From Clostridium frigidicarnis (GTDB lineage: Bacteria; Bacillota; Clostridia; Clostridiales; Clostridiaceae): a stretch of DNA of 57,732 nt. Made by a program: the position numbers and the translations under genes. Below are positions 1-7,057 of this stretch, one piece after another. Numbering within the stretch: the first letter of the stretch is position 1; every line of letters starts with the position of its first letter. The notes beneath the pieces were generated by a model. It did not search any database. It was not told the DNA's origin and saw nothing but the letters and a program-made list of their open reading frames with translations. The stretch lies in assembly GCF_900111985.1 (NCBI RefSeq), contig NZ_FOKI01000021.1, forward strand, positions 1 through 57,732. Direction: 5' to 3'.

Positions 1-1
1 A

Positions 2-340
2 GGTTTATATAATCGAAATTTAAAAGGATTGGACAGTGGCTTGGTACTACGTACCGATAACGGTAGTCAGTTTATTAGTGGTGTATTTGAAAAGGGATGT
101 ATGGATGAAAAAGTAGTTCATGAAAGGATTCCAGTAAGGAGTCCTAATTACAATGCTTTTATTGAGTCATATCACAGATATCTTCAAGAAGAGTGCCTTA
201 ATAATGAAATGTATTGGAGATTAAAAGAGTTAGAAAATGATTTAAATGATTATGTTTATAGATATAACCATGAAAGGATACATTCCTCTATAGGATATGT
301 ATCCCCACATGAATATTATAAAAATAAAATTTCAGCTTAA
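2..340 (+). CDS. IS3-family transposase OrfB, C-terminal part (cut by window edge)
   Basis: This is the 3' end of a DDE integrase-type transposase. The reading frame is open from base 2, so the gene begins outside the window; the TTG at 29 is only an internal codon. RTDNGSQF holds the second catalytic Asp and the stretch NAFIESYHRYLQEEC holds the third catalytic Glu, both typical of IS3-family OrfB. The C-terminal YNHERIHSSIGYVSPHEYY is also characteristic of the family. It would catalyse cut-and-copy transposition together with OrfA. Whether the rest of the element is intact cannot be seen here. A likely element end follows at about 383. Confidence 0.93.
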   Translation, partial: GLYNRNLKGLDSGLVLRTDNGSQFISGVFEKGCMDEKVVHERIPVRSPNYNAFIESYHRYLQEECLNNEMYWRLKELENDLNDYVYRYNHERIHSSIGYVSPHEYYKNKISA

Positions 341-365
341 CTTAAAATTTTGAGAAAACTTTAGA

Positions 366-383
366 ATGAGTAACTTTAGTCCA
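366..383 (+). repeat. Likely right terminal inverted repeat of the IS3-family element
   Basis: GAGTAACTTTAGTCCA (368-383) pairs imperfectly, about 12 of 16 positions, with the complement of TGGACAATGTTTACTC at 57555-57570, which lies just before the orfA start at the other window edge. It sits 26 bases after the orfB stop and ends in CCA, as expected for this family. The two ends belong to different copies, which may explain the mismatches. The exact boundary is inferred. Confidence 0.55.
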
Positions 384-522
384 GATAGCGGGGAGCAATC
401 CGCTTATCACTTGTAACTCATAACTTGTAACTCATTAAAGTTTTCAACTTAAAGTTCTATATGTTTCAACACTTAATAAAGTTATCCACAAATTCAAAAT
501 CTGTACTATCCTATAGAGTAAA
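384..522. repeat. Intergenic dispersed repeat sequence
   Basis: Noncoding stretch between the IS end and the next gene. It contains ACTTGTAACTCATAACTTG-type words that recur in other gaps (about 1835-1900, 10070-10130, 42555-42690, 49220-49260). It also contains an ATCCACAAATTCAAAATCTG segment that recurs with small changes at 26100-26130. No gene is supported. Confidence 0.5.
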
Positions 523-559
523 AAATAAATCCCTCTATAAAAATAGAGGGGATTTATTT
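523..559 (-). terminator. Rho-independent terminator of the small membrane protein gene
   Basis: AAATAAATCCCTCTAT at 523-538 pairs with ATAGAGGGGATTTATTT at 543-559 around an AAAA loop. The A/U-rich outer stem supplies the U tract. The hairpin begins at the stop codon of the minus-strand gene at 559. Confidence 0.8.
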
Positions 560-879
560 TAGGATTCTCTGTATTCAACATCCACTACAACTTTTTTATT
601 CTTGAATTCGTCTGGTACCTTAAAGTCATCGCTTTTGTTTGATCTGTTTGATTTATTTGTAAAAATAGTTTCATTGTTATTTTTATTATTACTTTTTCTT
701 TTAAATTTATACCAAATATTATTTTTAACATATTTATATGCCATAATTATTAATACTAATCCTACTATATAAGGAATTAAATGTATCAATCCTATTATTA
801 ATAATATGATTATTCCTAATACAATAGCCATGGTTATAAACTTATTCAAGCTGCCCGTTGATCTTCTACCATTATACAT
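559..879 (-). CDS. Small membrane protein of unknown function
   Basis: This 106-residue protein starts at the ATG giving MYNGRRS, because AGAAAGAGG lies 7 bases upstream; a longer frame reaching to 930 has no ribosome site. One long hydrophobic stretch, or two close ones, around residues 16-48 (FITMAIVLGIIILLIIGLIHLIPYIVG and onward) would span the membrane. A basic, Asn-rich tail follows and ends KKVVVDVEYRES. I recognise no family. It is transcribed alone, with its own terminator, between the IS remnant and the divergent glycerophosphodiesterase gene. That it is real rests on the ribosome site, the coherent membrane profile and the terminator. Confidence 0.7.
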   Translation of the reverse strand: MYNGRRSTGSLNKFITMAIVLGIIILLIIGLIHLIPYIVGLVLIIMAYKYVKNNIWYKFKRKSNNKNNNETIFTNKSNRSNKSDDFKVPDEFKNKKVVVDVEYRES

Positions 880-1062
880 ACACATTCCTCTTTCTAATAA
901 AATATTTATCTTAACAATATCATAACACATATCATTAAAAATAGTCTTAAATAACTCTTAATATTTTCTTAACATTTTGTAACAATACAATTAATACTTT
1001 AAAAGGATTAGGTAATCTTTTAAAGAATATATTAAAAGATATAATTTAAGGAGGTAACTTAT

Positions 1063-1797
1063 ATGGATAAAACATTAAACTTCGCTCATAGAGGATTTAG
1101 CGGTGAATATCCTGAAAATACGATGATAGCATTTCTAAAAGCTTGCGACAATGGTTGTGACGGTATTGAAACTGATGTTCAATTTACTAAAGATCATGTA
1201 GCCGTATTATGCCATGATGAAACACTCAATCGAACTACAACTGGAACAGGTTATATAAAAGATTATACCTTTAAAGAGTTGTATAATCTAGATGCAGGCA
1301 TAAAATTTAATAATAAATTTAAAAATGAAAAAATCCCTACTCTTGAGCAATTACTCCAATTATCCAAGGATAAAGGTATAATGTTAAATTTAGAACTTAA
1401 AAATACAGAAATACCTTATGATGGCTTAGAAGAACATGTTATAAATCTAGTATATAAATATAATATGCAAAATAAAGTTATACTCTCATCTTTTAATCAC
1501 TATTCTATGATTAAAGTAAAGAATATAGATTCATCCATAAAAACAGGATTATTATATGAAGCTGATTTATATGAACCCCAAGAATATTGTTTAAAAGTTG
1601 GAGCTGATTGTGTTCATCCCCAATATTTTAGTGTTTTAAAAGAAGATATAGTAAAAAAGCTTAAAAAAAATAATCTTTCTATAAATACTTATACAGTAAA
1701 TAATGAAGATCATATGAAAAGACTAATTTCTCTAAATATAGATATAATAATAACAAACCACCCAAATATATTAAATAAATTACTCTCAAAAATTTAA
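1063..1797 (+). CDS. Glycerophosphodiester phosphodiesterase
   Basis: This 244-residue cytoplasmic GDPD-family TIM-barrel enzyme would hydrolyse glycerophosphodiesters (deacylated phospholipid headgroups) to glycerol-3-phosphate and an alcohol. The signature is complete: FAHRGFSGEYPENTMIAF at the start (catalytic His, Arg, Glu and Asn), then GIETDVQFTKDHVAVLCHDETLNRTT with the metal-binding Glu/Asp and second His. LNLELKN carries the third acidic cluster, and the C-terminal INTYTVNN and IITNHP strands close the barrel. There is no signal peptide, so it resembles UgpQ-type rather than secreted GlpQ enzymes. The start is fixed by AAGGAGG about 8 bases upstream. It is a single-gene transcript with a terminator at 1928. 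Confidence 0.93.
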   Translation: MDKTLNFAHRGFSGEYPENTMIAFLKACDNGCDGIETDVQFTKDHVAVLCHDETLNRTTTGTGYIKDYTFKELYNLDAGIKFNNKFKNEKIPTLEQLLQLSKDKGIMLNLELKNTEIPYDGLEEHVINLVYKYNMQNKVILSSFNHYSMIKVKNIDSSIKTGLLYEADLYEPQEYCLKVGADCVHPQYFSVLKEDIVKKLKKNNLSINTYTVNNEDHMKRLISLNIDIIITNHPNILNKLLSKI

Positions 1798-2074
1798 AAT
1801 TCATCTCAATCGAAAAGTGAGACATACAATTTCAAGCTTTTCCTAACAACGTGAAGAAAAACATCATTAACTTGTTACTAATTAACTTTGTTACTTAAAT
1901 AAATTCTCTCCTTCACATAAAAAAATTGAGACTTAAGTATATAAAATATACTATAAGCCTCTTTTCTTTCAAAATAAAGTCTAGGTTTAAAAGTAAAAAC
2001 CCTATCTAAAAATAAATTTTTAATGCTTGAAATTTATCAAATCACAGATTAAAGTATATTTAAAATATGTATCT
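1798..2074. other. Intergenic region with dispersed repeat and terminator
   Basis: The first part carries GAAGAAAAACATCATTAACTTG, a word that recurs at about 42635-42657 and in variant form at 10060-10080. The later part holds the hairpin at 1928-1970 and AT-rich sequence containing ATCACAGATT, a word also seen at 25847 and 49106. No gene is supported. Confidence 0.5.
1928..1970 (+). terminator. Terminator downstream of the glycerophosphodiesterase gene
   Basis: GAGACTTAAGTATAT pairs imperfectly with ATATACTATAAGCCTC around an AAA loop and is followed by TTTTCTTTC. It lies about 130 bases after the stop codon. Confidence 0.6.
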
Positions 2075-2102
2075 TTGTCAATGGCATTTTATGTATTATA
2101 AT
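2075..2102 (+). promoter_or_regulatory. Sigma-A-type promoter of the PAP2 gene
   Basis: TTGTCA (2075-2080) and TATAAT (2097-2102) are separated by 16 bases. Transcription would begin near 2109. This places the ATG at 2111 at the very 5' end of the message and supports use of the TTG at 2138. Confidence 0.65.
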
Positions 2103-2137
2103 GATAGAATATGTACTTTTTTGTAGGAGGTTTTATT

Positions 2138-2968
2138 TTGGAAATAATTCTTTGGATTCAAAAGTTTTCTTCCCCATTTTTAGATGCTTTGTTTAACTTA
2201 ATAACTATGTTTGGAGAAGAAGCTATAGGTATAATTGTATTCTTAATGATTTTTTGGACCATAAATAAAAATTATGGCTATAAATTAATGTTTTCATTTT
2301 TTACTAGCATGAGCTTAAACGGTGTTATAAAGGATTATTTTAAAGCACCTCGTCCAATAGGAGTTGATGGTATTAGAAGTCTTAGAAAACATACTGCTAC
2401 AGGATATTCTTTTCCTAGTGGACATACTCAAGGTATCACAACATTATTGTCTTCTCTATCCGTAGAAATTAAAAGTTTATGGTTTTCTATATTCTCAATA
2501 ATAATGATTTTACTTGTAGGAATATCTAGACTCTATTTAGGGGTTCATTGGCCTAAAGATGTATTATTGGGAACTATTTTTGGTTTTATATCCGTTTTAA
2601 TTTCAAACTTTGTTTTCAATAAGAGTATTAATAAAAACAACCCATTTATATTATTATTTTTATTAATACCATTCTTAATTGCTCTACCATTTTTCAACAG
2701 CACTGATTCTATAAAATCCATCTCTGGTTTTTCAGGTGCTTTTGTTGGTTACATAATTGAATTAAAATATATAAATTTTGAAATTCCATATTGTTTTAGA
2801 AATAAGATTAAAAGAATTGTTTTAGGTCTTATAGTTATAGTATTAATTAAATCTGGGCTTAAAATTATCTTCCCAAATTCGGGTGTTTTTCATTTTATAC
2901 GCTATTTTTTATTAACATTTTGGATTGTAGCTATAGCCCCTTATTTATTCAAAAAATTTAATATTTAG
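2138..2968 (+). CDS. PAP2-family membrane phosphatase
   Basis: This integral membrane phosphatase of the PAP2/PgpB superfamily probably acts on a lipid phosphate or undecaprenyl pyrophosphate at the outer membrane face. The three family motifs are present: KDYFKAPRP (motif 1), SFPSGHTQ (motif 2, catalytic His) and SRLYLGVHWPKDV (motif 3, nucleophile His). At least six hydrophobic segments follow one another through the protein. I chose the TTG at 2138 because AGGAGG lies 7 bases before it; the in-frame ATG at 2111 has no ribosome site and coincides with the predicted transcript start. The protein is then 276 residues. The exact substrate cannot be told from the sequence. Confidence 0.88.
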   Translation: MEIILWIQKFSSPFLDALFNLITMFGEEAIGIIVFLMIFWTINKNYGYKLMFSFFTSMSLNGVIKDYFKAPRPIGVDGIRSLRKHTATGYSFPSGHTQGITTLLSSLSVEIKSLWFSIFSIIMILLVGISRLYLGVHWPKDVLLGTIFGFISVLISNFVFNKSINKNNPFILLFLLIPFLIALPFFNSTDSIKSISGFSGAFVGYIIELKYINFEIPYCFRNKIKRIVLGLIVIVLIKSGLKIIFPNSGVFHFIRYFLLTFWIVAIAPYLFKKFNI

Positions 2969-2980
2969 GTATCTAAAAAA

Positions 2981-3043
2981 ATAATAGCCCACAGATTCCA
3001 AGTATTATGAATACTGGTCTATTATTTTTTGAAGATGCCTTAA
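2981..3043. repeat. Palindromic repeat (GGCACAT family), partial, probable terminator
   Basis: AATAATAG near 2985 and AGTATT near 3003 pair with AATACT and CTATTATT at about 3011-3027, followed by a T run. The right end, ACTGGTCTATTATTTTTTGA then GATGCCTTA, matches the right half of the element at 47525-47587. It probably also ends PAP2 transcription. Confidence 0.55.
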
Positions 3044-3046
3044 ACA

Positions 3047-3094
3047 AAAATAGCTGCTAATGATTTTTAAGTTCATTAACAGCTATCTTTTTAT
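3047..3094. terminator. Bidirectional terminator after the LytTR regulator gene
   Basis: AAAATAGCTGCTAATG at 3047-3062 pairs with CATTAACAGCTAT at 3074-3086 and is followed by CTTTTTATTT. On the minus strand, the message ending at 3091 runs straight into it. Confidence 0.7.
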
Positions 3095-3828
3095 TTAAAT
3101 ATTTTTTTTATCTCCTCATACTTTTCATGAGTTAATAATGCATCCTGATTTATACTCTTAAATTTAACAACATAGGTCCATCTACCATATGGATAAATTT
3201 TGTTTATCATTGACAAGTTTATAATATATGATTTGTGGCTTCTAAAAAACACTCTCTTATCTAATCTATCTTCTAAATCTCCTAATCCCTCTGAAGTAAT
3301 AATACTGTCTCCATCTTTAAGATATAAAACAGTCATTCCTTGTTCTCTTTGTATAAGAACAATATCAGCTGTATTTATAAAACTTATACCTTCTTTATTT
3401 TTTATAATCAGTCTATCAAACATTAAGTCTTCTTCGATATTGGGTATTTTAGGAATTTCTATTTCTGTTAGATATTTTATTTTTTCTAATGTCTTAAATA
3501 CTCTGTCTATCTTAAATGGCTTTATAAGATAATCGAAAGCATATAATTCAAAAGCATCCATCATATATTCACAATGAGCTGTTGCAAATATTATTTTGAC
3601 TCTTGGATCTATATCTACTAAAACTTTTGCACACTCAACCCCGTTTATTCCATTCATTTCTATATCTAAAATTACGATTTCAGGTTTAAGTTTTGCAAAA
3701 ATCTTTATAGCTTCTTCTCCACTATCAACTTCACCTACTACATTAAATCCATCTAGCTTTTCTATAGATTTCTTTAGTATTGATCTCATTACACATTCAT
3801 CATCTACTAGTAAAATATTTAAACTCAA
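3091..3828 (-). CDS. LytTR-family response regulator
   Basis: This is a two-domain response regulator. Residues 1-120 form a CheY-like receiver with all active residues present: the acidic pocket in LLVDDE, the phospho-acceptor Asp in VILDIEMNG, Thr in FATAH, and Lys in LIKPF. Residues 140-245 form a LytTR DNA-binding domain (FFRSHKSYIINLSMI is its hallmark). The start is a TTG whose last two bases overlap the TGA stop of the preceding gene, so translation is probably coupled; AGGAG lies upstream. The AgrC/LytS-like kinase at 5961-6848, on the same strand four genes upstream, is the natural partner. The genes between are the flotillin/NfeD pair and an acidic protein, so these may be co-transcribed. 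Target sites are unknown. Confidence 0.92.
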   Translation of the reverse strand: MSLNILLVDDECVMRSILKKSIEKLDGFNVVGEVDSGEEAIKIFAKLKPEIVILDIEMNGINGVECAKVLVDIDPRVKIIFATAHCEYMMDAFELYAFDYLIKPFKIDRVFKTLEKIKYLTEIEIPKIPNIEEDLMFDRLIIKNKEGISFINTADIVLIQREQGMTVLYLKDGDSIITSEGLGDLEDRLDKRVFFRSHKSYIINLSMINKIYPYGRWTYVVKFKSINQDALLTHEKYEEIKKIFK

Positions 3829-4271
3829 ATTCTTTCACTCCTAGATTTAGAATATCTTTTTCTTCTTTTAGCAATACGTGGGTTATCTAGTACTTCTTTT
3901 AAAATTACTGCATCCCTTAAAGACTTGCTATCTAGTATTACGTTGTCATAGCTTATATTTTGTGTTTCATTCTTCATTCTAAGCTCGCTAAGCTTAAAAT
4001 CTCTTTCCGCTTGAGCCTTTATAGCACCTGATTTCTCTTCTTCTAAACCACATTCATTTTCTTCTAAATCTAAATATTCATCTTTTGATCCAAAGTCATC
4101 ATCTAAAACATCCTCGTCTTCTTTATTGCTTTTTAAAGAATGATTTTCATTATATTTATACTTAACCTTATCAATTTTTTCATCTAAATCTAAATCCAAC
4201 CCGTATTTAGCTAATGCTTTTGCATATTTTGCAGCAGTTTCCATATCAAATAATCCATTTGAACTTTTCAT
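3825..4271 (-). CDS. Acidic protein of unknown function in the flotillin operon
   Basis: This 148-residue soluble protein has no recognised family. The N-terminus (residues 8-32) looks helical and amphipathic (METAAKYAKALAKYGLDLDLDEKI). The middle, residues 48-85, is very acidic (EDEDVLDDDFGSKDEYLDLEE). Residues 85-110 are helical, and the C-terminus is strongly basic (RIAKRRKRYSKSRSE). There is no signal peptide or membrane segment. It sits 19 bases downstream of floA and overlaps the response regulator start, so it belongs to that transcript. A role as an adaptor between FloA membrane domains and the regulator is only a guess from position. Confidence 0.75.
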   Translation of the reverse strand: MKSSNGLFDMETAAKYAKALAKYGLDLDLDEKIDKVKYKYNENHSLKSNKEDEDVLDDDFGSKDEYLDLEENECGLEEEKSGAIKAQAERDFKLSELRMKNETQNISYDNVILDSKSLRDAVILKEVLDNPRIAKRRKRYSKSRSERI

Positions 4272-4290
4272 TTATATCACTCTCTCATGA

Positions 4291-5268
4291 TTATTTATCT
4301 CTATTGTCACTTTGCTTTTGAGGATTATTGCCAGGTGTAGATATACTATTCCTCATTTTTGTATCTGCTATTACATTTTGCATATCATAATAATCCATTA
4401 TTCCAAGTTTTCCTTCTCTTAATGCCTGAGCCATAGCTCTTGGAACCTCTGCCTCTGATTCTACAACAGTAGCTCTCATTTCTTGTTCTCTTGCAACGGC
4501 CATAGCACGTCTTTCTTCAGCTTTAGCTTGTGCAATGTTTTTATCTGCTTCTGCTTGAAGAGTTTGAAGTTGAGCTCCTATATTTCTTCCTACATCCACA
4601 TCGGCTATATCTATGGATAGTATTTCAAATGCTGTTCCTGCATCTAATCCTTTTGATAAAACTACCTTAGATATTTTGTCTGGATTTTCTAAAACTTCTT
4701 TATGTGATTGAGCACTACCTACTGTTGTAACTATACCTTCTCCAACTCTTGCAAGAACTGTAGCTTCACCAGCTCCTCCTACTAATCTTTCAAGATTAGC
4801 TCTTACTGTAACTCTAGCCTTTACAAGAAGTTCTATACCATCTTTTGATACTGCTGATACATTAGGTGTTTCTATAACTTTAGGGTTAACACTCATCTTA
4901 ACAGCTTCTAATACATTTCTACCAGCTAGATCTATAGCAGCTGCCTTTTCAAATAACAACTCTATATTTGCTCTATGTGCTGCTATTAATGCATCTACAA
5001 CCTTGTCAACATTACCTCCTGCTAGGTAATGTGCTTCTAATTGATTTCCTGTCACATCTAATCCTGCCTTAGTTGCTTTTATTAGAGGTATTATTATTCT
5101 ACTTGGTGCTACTCTTCTAAGCCTCATACCTACTAAATTTACAATACCTACCTTAACCCCAGCTGCTGATGCAGAAATCCAAAGTCCAATTGGCACAAAG
5201 ACAAAGAATAAAATTAAAAATAAGATTATTAAGCTTGAAAGTACTATTGTTCCTATAACATTTCCCAT
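4291..5268 (-). CDS. floA: Flotillin-like protein FloA
   Basis: This membrane scaffold protein of the bacterial flotillin FloA (YqfA) family organises functional membrane microdomains. It has 325 residues, close to the usual size of about 330. One hydrophobic hairpin lies at residues 5-30, then the PHB/SPFH-like domain with the FloA-typical [42 protein letters not shown] and [13 protein letters not shown] segments. A long Ala/Glu-rich helical stretch follows (residues 230-290: [23 protein letters not shown]). It lies 16 bases after the NfeD gene, the classical pairing, and before an acidic protein and a LytTR regulator. The presence of a two-component pair around floA is not the usual Bacillus arrangement. 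Confidence 0.95.
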   Translation of the reverse strand: MGNVIGTIVLSSLIILFLILFFVFVPIGLWISASAAGVKVGIVNLVGMRLRRVAPSRIIIPLIKATKAGLDVTGNQLEAHYLAGGNVDKVVDALIAAHRANIELLFEKAAAIDLAGRNVLEAVKMSVNPKVIETPNVSAVSKDGIELLVKARVTVRANLERLVGGAGEATVLARVGEGIVTTVGSAQSHKEVLENPDKISKVVLSKGLDAGTAFEILSIDIADVDVGRNIGAQLQTLQAEADKNIAQAKAEERRAMAVAREQEMRATVVESEAEVPRAMAQALREGKLGIMDYYDMQNVIADTKMRNSISTPGNNPQKQSDNRDK

Positions 5269-5284
5269 ATAAATCTCTCCTTAT

Positions 5285-5782
5285 TTAAAAATTAATATTT
5301 TTTACTACTATTCTTCTTCCCTCAACCTTTACTATTTTTACTTTTGTATTTGCTTCTATAAAGTCCCCCTCTGATACTACATCCATTCTTATTCCATCAA
5401 CATCTGCTGTCCCAGAGGGTCTTAATACTGAAGTGGTAATACCTTCCTTATTCAAGAAATAGTCTAGATCTTCTGTTCCTATATACCCACTTTCCTTATC
5501 TAACTTGTTTTCTAAAACTACTTTTGATAGCTTACCTTTAGTCAACAATATTAACATTATGGTGAAAGCTATTGCTAATATTGATACTATTATAATTGTT
5601 AATACTATTGCCTGTGAAACAGTTTCCGCTGTTAAAATTATTGCTACAATCAATGCAGTTCCACCAAGTATACCCGGTATTCCAAAGCCTGGTATAAACA
5701 TTTCTACTATTACCAAAACAATTCCTGCTATGAAAAGCAATGCTTGTACTAATGTTATATTGATCATAATTGACTCTATCAT
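5285..5782 (-). CDS. Short NfeD-family membrane protein
   Basis: This 165-residue protein has three membrane segments (about residues 8-28, 34-51 and 54-78) and then a C-terminal OB-fold. The OB-fold shows the NfeD pattern: GYIGTEDLDYFLNKEGITTSVLRPSGTADVDG, followed by VVSEGDFIEANTKVKIVKVEGRRIVV. It lacks the ClpP-like protease domain of long NfeD proteins such as Bacillus YqeZ, so it is the short type. NfeD partners flotillins, and floA follows directly on the same strand. AGGAGG lies 10 bases upstream of the ATG. Confidence 0.9.
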   Translation of the reverse strand: MIESIMINITLVQALLFIAGIVLVIVEMFIPGFGIPGILGGTALIVAIILTAETVSQAIVLTIIIVSILAIAFTIMLILLTKGKLSKVVLENKLDKESGYIGTEDLDYFLNKEGITTSVLRPSGTADVDGIRMDVVSEGDFIEANTKVKIVKVEGRRIVVKNINF

Positions 5783-5960
5783 TTCCCTACCACCTCCTAC
5801 TTATTAAAGTTGTAAAGTCGAAAGTTGAAAATTTCATCTTCAATTTTCAATTTCCTAAACTTATGACTTGTAACTTACTTCTATATATATATTAATATTA
5901 TTTTCAGATTATATACATATATAATTTATAAACAATACATTTAATATATTCAAATGTCAT
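5783..5960. other. Intergenic region between kinase and nfeD genes, repeat-rich
   Basis: It contains AAAGTTGAAAATTTCATCTT and TTATGACTTGTAACTTACTT, words shared with other gaps, then an AT-rich run with TATATATATTAATATTA. No terminator hairpin is evident, so read-through from the kinase gene into nfeD is possible but not shown. Confidence 0.4.
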
Positions 5961-6848
5961 CTAATCAATCTCAAACTTACTCTTTTTCAATATTGAAACT
6001 ATAAATTTTGTTTCCATCTTATTAGTTTCAACTATTACATCTCCACCATATTCATTTAATATCTCTTTAGCAATTGATAAACCCATTCCAGTTCCATTTT
6101 TCCCTTTGGTTGAAAATCCTGCATCAAATAACTTGTCAATTATTTCACTTGAAATTTCTTTTCCATTATTACATATAGTAACCTTGTAATTTCTCATATC
6201 TTCTAAAAGTTCTATGGTTAATATTCTATTATCTTTCTTTTCCATCAGTGCGTATATTCCATTATCTATTATGTTTACTATTATTCTACAGAACTGCCAA
6301 TCTGGAAGCGGTAAATCTTTAAGCGAAGTATTTACATATAAATTTACATTTATATTTCTCTTTTGTGCGTACATTGTTTTCGCTTGAAGAATAGCATTGA
6401 CAGCTGCGCTTTTAGTTTTTAATGCTTTATTTACTCTTATTACATCTTCATAAACCTTTTCTATGTAATTTCTTGCATCACTATATTCTTCTAACTCCAT
6501 AAGATTATATATTATTTGCAAGTGATTTACAAAATCATGTCTTTGAGACCTCAATGTTTTATTTAAATCACTTAATGAATCTATTGTCTCTATAAACCCT
6601 TTATTTTTATCTTGGCTAAAAATAGATGAATATAACGATTTAACTGTAAAATATATATTTATAACTATTATTATTAATGCTGCCAAACATATAATTCCAC
6701 CATTGGTATAAGAAACCTTTATATATCCATCTGAACATCGAAATAAAATATTGTATACTGCTATTAATATTAAGAATGCCATTAATATTCCATTAGATAT
6801 TGCTGATGCCATCAATATTTTTTTCACATTGTCTGCACCTACATTCAC
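5961..6848 (-). CDS. Membrane sensor histidine kinase (Spo0B/AgrC-like)
   Basis: This 295-residue kinase has two membrane segments (about residues 12-34 and 50-70) and almost no extracellular domain. A coiled linker leads to the SpoOB_a-type phosphorylation helix RSQRHDFVNHLQIIYNLMEL, whose His in RHDFVNH is the phosphorylation site. The HATPase domain has the N box (IIVNIIDNGIYAL), a G1-type box (DAGFSTKGKNGTGMGLS) and AKEILNEYGG. This architecture normally partners LytTR regulators, and the intact one at 3091-3828 lies on the same strand with only the floA cluster between. With so little extracellular sequence it may sense the membrane itself, which would fit an association with flotillin; that is inference. 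Confidence 0.9.
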   Translation of the reverse strand: MNVGADNVKKILMASAISNGILMAFLILIAVYNILFRCSDGYIKVSYTNGGIICLAALIIIVINIYFTVKSLYSSIFSQDKNKGFIETIDSLSDLNKTLRSQRHDFVNHLQIIYNLMELEEYSDARNYIEKVYEDVIRVNKALKTKSAAVNAILQAKTMYAQKRNINVNLYVNTSLKDLPLPDWQFCRIIVNIIDNGIYALMEKKDNRILTIELLEDMRNYKVTICNNGKEISSEIIDKLFDAGFSTKGKNGTGMGLSIAKEILNEYGGDVIVETNKMETKFIVSILKKSKFEID

Positions 6849-6940
6849 TGTTTGTCCCCCTTATAGTTTCTTAATACCTATATTATACCATATGGAAATA
6901 TTTTTCTTTACAAATTTAATATCGTTAATAGTAAGATAAG

Positions 6941-7016
6941 ACCTTAGACACATGAAATTAAATAACAAGTCAAATATACTAGTATATTTGACTTGTTATT
7001 TTTTTATGTGCCTTAT
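6941..7016. repeat. Palindromic GGCACAT-family repeat (complete copy)
   Basis: AATAACAAGTCAAATATA at 6961-6978 is the exact inverse of TATATTTGACTTGTTATT around CTAG. It is flanked by outer arms near GACACATGAAAT (left) and ATGTGCCTTA (right). It lies 40 bases after the P-type ATPase stop and can act as its terminator. The same outer and inner arms recur at 26182-26253 and 30261-30423. Confidence 0.75.
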
Positions 7017-7057
7017 ATTGATAATTTTGATATCAACATAAGGTTTTGCTTAATATA

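Noticed and set aside
384..450. Repeated ACTTGTAACTCATAACTTG words as a possible CRISPR array
   Set aside because: The words are short, overlap, have no regular spacing or unique spacers, and recur scattered through many gaps; no cas gene is present.
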